A stretch of 64,000 nucleotides of DNA from Alnus glutinosa (taxonomy: Eukaryota > Streptophyta > Magnoliopsida > Fagales > Betulaceae). Below are positions 12,563 through 20,839 of the stretch, piece by piece. The stretch is from positions 24,487,044 through 24,551,043 of the forward strand of contig NC_084887.1 in the NCBI RefSeq assembly GCF_958979055.1, written 5' to 3'. Position 1 is the stretch's first letter; the number at the start of each line of letters is the position of its first letter. The notes below the pieces were generated by a model, which worked only from the letters and a program-made list of their open reading frames with translations, ran no database searches and was not told the DNA's origin. The translations under genes and the position numbers were made by a program.

Positions 12563-12900
12563 AACATACTCATATCACACTGGGTAACATGAATATGGAA
12601 AACATTATTATTATTATTTTATTTAAATACATGATGTGACAGAGGTGACTGGATCAAAATCCTACCACTTCAGCCCAACAAAATTGGATCCGGCTATTAT
12701 GCGGTACTAAAAACTACTGCATATTTGCAGTAGTTTTTGGAACGATTGGGATTCATATAGCCAGCCTGTTTTTTATTTTTTATTTATTTATTTTTTTCAC
12801 ATCAGCAGAAGAAAGAGGTCTAGCTCCAAGCCCCCCTCCCTCCTCCTTTGAAAGTCAGCAAATAGTCTCACAAGATCAGGAAGCCTTTGCCACATCCGCC
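12563..12900. repeat. Direct duplication, copy 1 (about 338 bp)
   Basis: This block recurs almost unchanged 360 bp downstream (12,923-13,259). It starts at AACATACTCATATCACACTG and ends at CACATCCGCCTC. The copies differ by a few substitutions and by the length of a T tract. Near-identity points to a recent tandem duplication. A 22-bp linker (12,901-12,922) includes ATGCGGTACTA, a motif also found inside each copy, which suggests slippage or unequal exchange there. Confidence 0.9.
12686..12760 (+). repeat. Short hairpin element, copy 1
   Basis: About 75 bp from GGATCCGG to ATTCATATAG, centred on a perfect 13-bp hairpin (AAAAACTACTGCA / TGCAGTAGTTTTT with a short loop). Further copies lie at 13,045-13,119 and, inverted and more diverged, at 14,124-14,196. 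Confidence 0.7.
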
Positions 12901-12922
12901 TCATGCGGTACTAATTATGGAA

Positions 12923-13259
12923 AACATACTCATATCACACTGGGTAACATGAATATGGAAAACATTATTATTATTATTTTATTTAAATACATGATGTGAC
13001 AGAGGTGATTGGATGAAATCCTACCACTTCAGCCCAACAAAATTGGATCCGGCTATTATGCGGTACTAAAAACTACTGCATATTTGCAGTAGTTTTTGGA
13101 ACGATTGGGATTCATATAGCCAGCCTGTTTTTTTTTTTTTTTTTTTTTTTTTTTCACATCAGCAGAAGAAAGAGGTCTAGCTCCAAGCCCCCCTCCCTCC
13201 TCCTCTGAAAGTCAGCAAATAGTCTCACAAGATCAGGAAGCCTCTGCCACATCCGCCTC
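12923..13259. repeat. Direct duplication, copy 2 (about 337 bp)
   Basis: Second copy of the block at 12,563-12,900, with a pure T tract of about 25 where copy 1 has a mixed AT tract. After CACATCCGCCTC the sequence runs on into the less AT-rich segment at 13,260-13,660. Copy 2 is therefore probably the original and copy 1 the duplicate. Confidence 0.9.
13045..13119 (+). repeat. Short hairpin element, copy 2
   Basis: Same element as at 12,686-12,760, carried along in the tandem duplication. The hairpin core is intact. Confidence 0.7.
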
Positions 13260-13717
13260 CTAAACAGCCACCAAAGCCCTTCTAAACCCAACAACCACCA
13301 CAACAGCTTGTGATTACCTACGCCGTCTCTCCCAAGGTCATTCACGCCACCGCTCCAACTTCATGTACATCACTCCCAAGGTCATCATCGACATCACCCC
13401 CCGGCGTCGAAAACACGAAAAGGCTTGCCTCCATCAAGAAGATCAACTCGTTGGAGAGAGATAGGGATAGAGACAAAACCAGCAGCACTACCACAGTTAT
13501 GGATAGTGGAAGGAGAGGGGTTACTAGATTTGGGTGAGGCTTATCCAGGGATATTATTGCCGGTGTCGGCGAATTTGTTTCCGATTTTGGATGGGTTCTT
13601 CTCGCCGTTCAATGACCAGCAAAACTTTCCTCTATTACATGATCTGAGCCCAGTTTAGCATAATGGGTTCTCAGCGAGTCCTTCGGGGTTGCTCTCAGCT
13701 TCTTTGATCTCTCCATC
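13260..13717 (+). other. Unassigned coding-like segment
   Basis: This less AT-rich stretch has overlapping open frames. One on the plus strand (13,425-13,658, 77 codons) ends ILPVSANLFPILDGFF followed by a stop at 13,656. The base composition resembles exon rather than spacer. I recognise no domain, and there is no convincing start, splice pair or promoter. It could be a captured gene fragment or the edge of a decayed gene. It is bounded by the tandem duplication on the left and a solo LTR on the right. Confidence 0.25.
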
Positions 13718-13924
13718 TGTAACGACCCAAGGAAAAACGCTAGCTACATATGCGCTGTCACTCCAAAAGGACTAGTCAATTTAGAGTTTCCCTAAAATTC
13801 CTTATAAAGTCCAGTTTCACCTAATAATTAGATAATATGTGATTTAGCACTCATGACCATTTTTATAACCACTCACTTTTTGTGAGTTATTTATCTTTTT
13901 CCAATATGGGATCAGGGTGTTACA
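13718..13924. mobile_element. Solo LTR (207 bp)
   Basis: Begins TGTAACGACCC and ends GGTGTTACA, the TG...CA ends of an LTR. It is flanked by a perfect 5-bp duplication, CCATC at 13,713-13,717 and 13,925-13,929. There is no internal coding, so it is a solo LTR or a TRIM-type remnant. A relative with the same first 200 bases lies at 61,283-61,642. Confidence 0.8.
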
Positions 13925-14092
13925 CCATCTCATTCTTTGATGGACCTGTTATGCAAATTTTTGGACTTTTTGGCATAGCTGTGTACTACTGTGCTTAAGG
14001 AATTTCAAAAAAAATAAATAAATAAATAAAAGCATGCAATTTTGCCCAAGAAATTGGTAGAGTTTTTTTGCATTGACCGACACATGCACATA

Positions 14093-14112
14093 GAGAGAGA
14101 GAGAGAGAGAGT
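14093..14112. repeat. GA microsatellite
   Basis: Ten GA units immediately before the inverted hairpin element copy. Confidence 0.9.
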
Positions 14113-14123
14113 ACAAGCTAATT

Positions 14124-14196
14124 GTATGAATCCCAGCCGTTCAAAAAACTACCTCAGATATGCGTTACTTTTTAGTAATGCATAGTAGCCGAATCC
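14124..14196 (-). repeat. Short hairpin element, copy 3 (inverted)
   Basis: Reverse complement of the element at 12,686-12,760, with several substitutions that weaken the hairpin. The outer conserved parts are GTATGAATCCCAGCCG on the left and GTAGCCGAATCC on the right of the plus strand. Its independent position supports a mobile, MITE-like origin. Confidence 0.6.
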
Positions 14197-14599
14197 AATA
14201 AAATTTAGAGCAAGATGAATAGCATTTTTCCTATCTAAAATATGGTAGAATTGTTAACAAAATAAGATTTTATCTCACTGTTTTAAAAATAAATCAGATT
14301 TTTATCTAATTTTTTAAAAATTTTATTTTAAAAAGTCAAATTATTCAAACAACTTTTTCAACTTTATTTATTTCAAAATTTACACACTAAATTATAAATG
14401 AATTTAGATTTTAAAATATTAAACACCGAAAACGTACCATAAGAGCCCGTTAAATCCTCTTCTAGATAGGTAAAAAAAAATAAAATAGAACGATCGCACG
14501 TCAGTCCGACCGAAAATAATAAAAATCGTCAAACAAAATCTCTGCCATCTAGTCAGACCACATAAGTGGCTGGAAGGTATAGGCCCCACTTCCACCTAA

Positions 14600-15060
14600 T
14601 CTGACCCTTGTTCTCATGGTACTCGTGCTACCACGCGCCTATCCGAGCGAGTACACAGTCAGGCATTACTGAGCATGTAAGTTATGTAACCCATTTATCC
14701 CGCAACACACCAAAGTTTCCGCAGCTGTGTCTCACCAAGTACTCATACTTGGCACGTGAGAACGAAGAGGCAGCGACACGCATGTCAGCGCACGCGTGCG
14801 TTGTCTTTGCTCGTGGGCGTGGGGCCCAACCTACTTCTTTCACAGTTTGTTTGTGATTGTATCTGGGCCCCACACTGTCCCTGTCAGTCTCAGCTGTACG
14901 ATCGCTACCCTGTGTCACTACATCTCATTAGGAGGCCCGCAATTTCCTCCGTGATTGGAAATGCCCATCCCGGCCCTGACCCTGCTAATGGAAATGGAAA
15001 TATCCCGATTCCTGTGTGTTGTGAACTCCACCTCTCCAATAAACTAATCTCCACATACTA
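14600..15060. other. GC-rich island with promoter-like motifs
   Basis: A sharp rise in GC content within AT-rich DNA. It contains a G-box (CACGTG in GGCACGTGAG, 14,751-14,760) and CACGCGTGCG (14,791-14,800). Open frames up to 101 codons occur on both strands but have no recognised domain. It could be a displaced promoter or 5' end of a gene. Confidence 0.3.
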
Positions 15061-16139
15061 GACCTAGAACTTTCCGTTTAAAGGAATAGAACTTATGCCT
15101 TGAAGCATAAATAATCAAGTTGAGTTATAATTTAATTGAGAAAAGATACATGTGATTTGAGACAAAAAAATCAAATAAAAAAATAATTATAAATTAAATT
15201 AAATTACTATTTATGACTAATTTGGAAATAGTTGGACCAATTAGTAGTCCTTGCACCAATACCCTCCAAATTTTGTCAAATAATTAACTCATTGCTCATT
15301 AGAGTGATGTTATATAATATTTTTATCTTATAACTATTCTACAATGCTGACGTGGCAGTCTTAATCAACAATTTTGAATTTTTTTAAATGATTGATCCAA
15401 CAATTAATTAGTACTGCTATGTGAGTATTGTGCGATAGTTGTAAGATAGAAATCTGGTTTCTAGCATTACTATTACTCATTAATATTAGGATGTGTGCCC
15501 TGAAATCCAATTATTTTGAATGACATTAAGTTTTAATTGAATAAAGTTGTTTATTCACTGATTTCATTTAATGAACATTGGGCATCGGCTTGGACGAAAA
15601 TAATTTTTCTATTAAAAGATCTTTCAATTTGTTTTTGAACCATTGCAAAAACTTTAATTAGTAACATCTGATTTGCTAGAAATTGGAATGCACCAAGTAT
15701 AATGACTAAAATCATCAGCAATTGAAAGAAAATAATTATTTCCATAGAGTGAAGAAACAGAAGCAGGACCCCACAAATCTAAATAAAAAAACTACAAAGG
15801 AAATTTTATTCCTAAAAGAACTAGACCTAACAAGCAATTTGTGGCTATTTTCCATTTGACAAGATGGGCAATGGCGTCGAGACTCTTATTAGACGATACA
15901 GGTAGAATATGAGATGAGACAACTTGACTAAGGGCACGTTGATGTGGATGGCTGAGGCGAGCATGCCAACGTGACAAAGACACTCTTTTGCCAACACAAC
16001 CAACGTGAGATGACTTGGAAAGATATTGGAGGCCATGGGTAAATGTCATTTTTAATCTTATCACGGAGAATGGTATTCCTCGATTAAAGATCATTAATGA
16101 AAAAATAATAAAGAAATAATTTAATGGAAGCAAGATTAT

Positions 16140-16630
16140 CTCGAGTGAATTGAGAAACCAAAATTAAATTTTTGCATATTCAATGAATATGCAAAACTAT
16201 GTTTATCTAAAAGTTCGTTAGAGGGGAAGGCAAAAAGGAAGAGCCAATTTAAGTTTTGAAAACTTAACCATTTTACCCACATGGATCTGATCAGCCCCAG
16301 AGTACGGTTCAGCTTGGAGGTTGGGATTATTCAAGTCTACTGTGAGATAAGTTGTGTTTGGATACCAGTCCATCAGGGTGATTGTGTTTTCAAGTAAGAT
16401 AAGCTGCAAATTGATTATTGTTAGTATCGGGCTAAAAAGAAGTATTGAACTTGTGCCATTAATAGAAAACATTGTGACCTGGTTTGTTGTAGATTTGGTA
16501 GATGGATCTCGGGGCATTAAAGCCATATGCACAATAGGGCCCACTTCCTCTACCTCTTCCACGCCCACGAGAAGAATTGTTGAATGGTTGTTGTGGCTGA
16601 GCGTACTATTGGTTGCGTGAAAAAAATGGC
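16140..16630 (-). repeat. Internal duplication in the copia remnant, copy A
   Basis: About 480 bp of gag/protease-side sequence matching 16,631-17,120. Both copies share blocks such as TTTTACCCACATGGATCT and TGTGACCTGGTTTGTTGTA at about 480-bp spacing. Divergence between the copies shows the duplication is not recent. Confidence 0.7.
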
Positions 16631-17120
16631 AAGATTATCTTGAGTGAATTGAGAAACCGAAATTAAATTTTTGTCAGTTTAATGAACATGCAAAATTATG
16701 TTTAGCTAAAAGTTTGTTTGAGGGGAAGGCAAAAATGAAGAGCCAATGTAAGAAATTTTCAAAACTTAACCATTTTACCCACATGGATCTAATTAGCCCT
16801 AGAGTACGGTTCAGCTTGGAGGTTGAGATTGTTAAAGTTTGCTGTGGAATAAACTGTGTTTCGATACTTGTCCATTATGGTGATTGTTTTCTAGTAAGAT
16901 AAACTGCAGATTGATTATTGTTAATATCAAGCTAAAAAGAAGGATTGAACTTGTGCCATTAACATAGAGCAATGTGACCTGGTTTGTTGTAAAGTTGGTA
17001 GATGGGTCGCGGGGCATTAAAGCCAGATGCACAATAGAGCCCACAGCCTCTACCTCTTTCACACCCACGAGAAGAATTAATATTGAATGGCTGTTGTGGC
17101 TGGGCATACTGTTGGTTGCA
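16631..17120 (-). repeat. Internal duplication in the copia remnant, copy B
   Basis: Partner of 16,140-16,630. It may reflect template switching during reverse transcription or recombination between two nested copies. Confidence 0.7.
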
Positions 17121-18221
17121 TGAAAAAAAATGCTATTGAATTGTTTGTCCTTGATGAAGGTGTGCCCTTGATGTCTGCATGGAGCAGAGAAGTTGTGATT
17201 TGCAAAATTCACAAATCAATTGAAGAAGAATTATGTTCTAGCCACATCTCATGTAAGTAAATGACCATAAACATCTTCTAGAGTTAACGATTTTTGTTAT
17301 TGTGGTGAGAGAGGTGACTAAAGGATCAAACTCAAAATCAAGACCACCAAGAATGTATGTGATGACTTCTAAATCAAACATATGTTGGCCAATGGAGGTT
17401 AGAGAATTAGCAAATGCTCTTCACGCGTTGAAAATAATCAATTATTTTGATATTGCCCTTTTTGGTTGTTGCTAATTGAAACCGAATTTGCATGATACTA
17501 GCTTGAGATTGAAACACGATTTTTTTTTTCCAAGATAACACAAATATCACAAGATGTAGTAAGATCAATGACGTGTGAAAAAATGGTCTCATATAAAGTA
17601 GAGAGAATCACACGTAAGAGGATTTGGTATTGTTGACCAGAGTTTGAAATTTGGATCAAGAGTAATGATGGTTTGTTAGGTTTGAGATGAAGATGAAGAG
17701 TGGGGGTTGTGATAAATTCGTCGGGGCATGGATGACTGCCATCAACGAAACCCATGAGATCGTGGCCTATTTAGGTAGAGAATAAGTGTGGCTTTCCATA
17801 CATTATAATTCTCTCTGTTGAGTTTGACAATAAGAAATTTAGTGGAAAGTGTGATAGAAGGAGTGAAGGTTGTAGAAGATGAATTGATATTGGAAGATTG
17901 ATTTTCAGAAGTTGTAGACGTGGTAGATGTTAGCCAATAATGCTGTGATACCATATATGTTTCTTATCAACACTAGATTTTATGTTTTGACTCTCGCGAA
18001 TTTATTGGGATGAGTTAGGTACTATTTATACTGAGTTACAATTTATCAATGTACTCTATTACACGTTTTTGATATCTAATGTTGTAATTGTTGCTCCTAT
18101 TATTAATTCCATTAAACGTTATTGATACATAAGATAAATCCCGTGCTTTCCGTTCTTGAAGTTTGAGTAGTTAATCATTGTATAAGTATGAATTTGTATA
18201 CTTATGTAACATTACGTGATT

Positions 18222-18495
18222 ATAATGTATACTTATAGCTTAACATTTGTGTGTGTGTATATATATATATATATACACGTTAATTATGAATCATTTAATA
18301 ATATACTTATAGCTTAATATTTGTGTGTGTGCGTCCCCAAGGGGTAGCTCAATCGGCTGGAGACCACACCTCATGAAACGGAGGTCACTAGTTCGAATCC
18401 CCCCTCCCTCCTTTTGTGTGGACATGTAAAAAAATAATAATAATTGTGTGTGTGTGTGTGTGTGCACACGTTAATTATGAATCATTTAATAATAT
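18222..18495. repeat. Duplicated AT/GT-rich segment split by a SINE
   Basis: A block running from ATACTTATAGCTTAA through a GT repeat to ACACGTTAATTATGAATCAT occurs at 18,222-18,301. It occurs again from 18,302 to about 18,495, where the SINE at 18,332-18,442 interrupts the GT repeat. Confidence 0.65.
18332..18442 (+). mobile_element. tRNA-derived SINE
   Basis: A tRNA-like head carries a box A-like TAGCTCAATCGGCTGG (18,345-18,360) and a box B GGTCACTAGTTCGAATCC (18,383-18,400). It is followed by a short body and an A-rich tail (AAAAAATAATAAT). GT repeats on both sides obscure the target duplication. It is not a functional tRNA, because the acceptor and anticodon arms do not fold cleanly. Pol III internal promoters are the expected transcription signals. 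Confidence 0.75.
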
Positions 18496-18499
18496 TCTC

Positions 18500-18991
18500 T
18501 ATGATAAGCACGATAATTATGAATCATATTTATTCTAAGTATTTAATGATAATATTTAAATCATATGATCTATATTCTAATGATATTACTTATGATCACA
18601 TGACCATATGATTTTACAAATAATATATTTACATAGATGTATATCATTTGTATTAAAATGTTATTATATATAACTATAGTGTCAGTATATAATATGTTAA
18701 TATAAACATATTATATATTTTAGTATATAACTATAACTTTATAGACTATAAGTAACTATAAGTTATTATATATAAGTTATAACTTTAAACAATGGTATAT
18801 GTGAGTTATTACTATATTATGTATAAATATAGTATAAATATATAATATGCTTACATATTATATGATATAGTATATAACTATAGTCTATAGGTAATTAACC
18901 ATATGTTTTTATATATAAATATAGGCTATAGTATATGTATAGTGTAAGTAACTAGTAAGTATAGTATACAATATATAACTAATTTACTATA
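18500..18991. repeat. AT-rich repetitive tract
   Basis: Degenerate repeats of TATAACTATAGT- and AGTATATAAT-like words with very few G or C. The same kind of DNA resumes at 20,036-20,263 and 25,354-25,657, so the hAT-like element and the LINE between them were inserted into one AT-rich tract. Confidence 0.65.
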
Positions 18992-18999
18992 GTATAAGC

Positions 19000-20026
19000 A
19001 AGGTTTGCAAAACGGGTTACCGTATAGAGTTCAGGTTGACCTGCCAATCCGTTTAGGATAACTTGAACCTAACACGATTAACTAAGTAGGTTGAAGCACA
19101 AAACTCGAACACGAGACGTTTATAAGCCGGGTTACTCGACACGAAGTCACACGATTAACCCGTTTAGTTAATGGATCATGTCGGGTTGACATTACACGAG
19201 CCAATTGTTATTTAAAGATTTTTTTTTGGGTTAAAATTATCATCAAGAACTAATTAGCTGATCAAATGAATTAATATACCTGAGCAACAATGCCACTGTC
19301 GAGGGCCCTCAGAAGCACATCTTCATTTATAACTCCGCCTCTGCCAACATTGATGATACAGACTCCTTTCTTCATATTGGCAAAAGTTTCATCATTGAAG
19401 ACCTTTGAAATAGCAGGAGTGAGTGGCATGTGGGGAGAGATGAAATCCACTATAGAGATGACTTGATTAAAATGTACCAATTCCACACCTAGAGCATGGG
19501 CTTTGTCCATCGGTGCATATGGATCATGTGCAATCACATGCATACCCAACCCTTTCGCACGCCTCGCCACTTCAGATCCCAGTTTTCCAAATCTCATAAC
19601 TGCCAATGTTTTTCCAACCAGAGAGCCCCAACATGCTTGGAACATAGCCATTTTCTTGTAAAATTGAAATGAATTACTAATTTGTCTTGGGGTCCTAAAA
19701 ATCGACGGACAGATGGACAGAGTCGACGGACAGTGTGGAGTTGACAGGCGATGACGGAGCCTGGAATGAATCTACAGATGAAAAAAAGAAAAAGAGAGTG
19801 AAAAACAGAAAATGCAGCTAGGGTTTTCTAACTTTTCTTATTCTATTTCGGTTTTTTTTTTAAAAAAAAAAAAATAAATAAACCGGTTCAGGTCAACCCG
19901 AACCCGTGTTTATAAACGGGTTGATCCATTTATGATCCGACCCCATTTAGCCTAAACTCAAACCTTATAACTTTGTATTGTGTTCGTGTCGGATTCGCGG
20001 ATCGTGTCAAAAACTATTAACCTTAA
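19000..20026. mobile_element. hAT-like element carrying a captured PGDH exon
   Basis: The direct repeat AGTATAAGCA (18,991-19,000 and 20,026-20,035) flanks a segment starting AGGTTTGCAAAACGGG and ending ATTAACCTTA. Its ends are short imperfect inverted repeats (AGGTTTG / TAAGGTTAA). Both ends are rich in GGGTTGAC/GTCAACCC, CGAACCC and GACACGA motifs typical of plant hAT subterminal regions. The duplication is 8-10 bp depending on how the end is drawn, so a Mutator-type origin is not excluded. No transposase is present. The cargo is the phosphoglycerate dehydrogenase exon at 19,280-19,655 with its splice sites. Confidence 0.7.
19280..19655 (-). pseudogene. D-3-phosphoglycerate dehydrogenase exon fragment
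   Basis: The minus strand encodes the NAD-binding core of plastid 3-phosphoglycerate dehydrogenase, the first enzyme of the phosphorylated serine pathway. Visible motifs are SLVGKTLAV, EVARRAKGLGMHVIAHDPYA, SKVFNDETFANMKKG and GRGGVINEDVLLRALDSGIVAQ. The fragment starts after an AG (TTTTACAAG) and ends at CAG followed by GTATAT, so one genomic exon with both splice sites was copied. It is broken. KWLCSKHVG and SLVGKTLAV lie in different frames, consistent with loss of one base. The first glycine of the Rossmann GxGxxG is arginine (MRFGKLG). The substrate and regulatory domains are absent. It lies inside the hAT-like element and is unlikely to make enzyme. Confidence 0.9.
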
Positions 20027-20035
20027 GTATAAGCA

Positions 20036-20263
20036 TATTATTTTCTACAATATATAACTATAGTTAACCATTTGTTATATTGTATGTATATAGTTATATA
20101 CACTAACATATAAACTAACTAGTTATGTTTGTGTATTAACATAATAGTTAATAGTAATTTACTATGTAGTATACAAATTATAGTTAACTATTTAATATTT
20201 TAATAGTTAAATATGTTATAACTAGTTAATATATTTAATATGCTAACTATTTATTATGTTAGT
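20036..20263. repeat. AT-rich repetitive tract (continued)
   Basis: Words such as TATAGTTAACTATTTA and AGTTAATATATTTAATA recur. This is the left flank of the LINE insertion. Confidence 0.6.
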
Positions 20264-20839
20264 ATATCGACTAATTTTTTTTTTTTTAATTTTTTAATAT
20301 AAACTTCTCATACTTCATTAATCAAGCAAAAAAAACTGACCCTAAAGAGGGATATAGGGACAAAATTGTTCCCTAGTTACAATACTAGTGATACTCTATG
20401 GAATATCCTCCAACGAACATAAATCTACATTATTATAAGTTGCCTCTTTAGCAAGTATATGTGCAGCAAAGTTAGCCTTTCTATGAACAAAGATAAACCT
20501 AGCAAATCAAAACCAAGTCATTTCCTGTAGAATACTATCTATAAAATGACCGATCTGTGATAAATGGGGAGGATCCGAATTGATTTCTATAACAATCTAA
20601 GCTGTATCTCATTCAAATATAACTTCAAAGAAAACCACTTCTTTACTAAATTGCATAACACTAAGAGCTACTATTACTTCAACAGACTTAGGATCTACCG
20701 TCACCAGTTGAGTCAAGCTACGAGCTCCCAAAAAAATTCTCATGCAATCCCGAGCAATAATCCTCATCCTTATACATCCATCCTTACTATTTAGAGAAGC
20801 ATCCCAGTTTTCTTTTATTACTCCACTTGGGGGAGGTTT

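Larger units (their letters stand above)
15550..17960 (-). mobile_element. Decayed Ty1/copia retrotransposon, gag to integrase
   Basis: Read from right to left, the minus strand gives a gag start (KLNRENYNVWKATLILYL near 17,790-17,830) and gag middle (QSQASIMQIRFQLATTKKG near 17,450-17,515). Next come protease-side residues near 16,300-16,400 (NLQAEPYSGADQIHVG), the pre-integrase motif WHARLSHPHQRAL near 15,920-15,960, and the integrase start (DLWGPASVSSLYG, then SIADDFSHYTW near 15,690-15,780). The frame is broken by many stops and shifts, and coding stops inside the integrase at about 15,550. A primer-binding-like GGTATCA lies at 17,948-17,954. The adjacent DNA to about 18,127 may be the 5' LTR. 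There is no reverse transcriptase, so the copy is dead. Confidence 0.8.

Noticed and set aside
18332-18442. Possible tRNA gene (GGTCACTAGTTCGAATCC box B)
   Set aside because: Only box A- and B-like parts are present. The arms do not form a cloverleaf and an A-rich tail follows, so it is a SINE. The same applies to 32,749-32,945.
19271-19651. Functional PGDH gene on the minus strand
   Set aside because: Only one exon is present, with a frame break and a lost Rossmann glycine, and no other exons lie within reach on either side.
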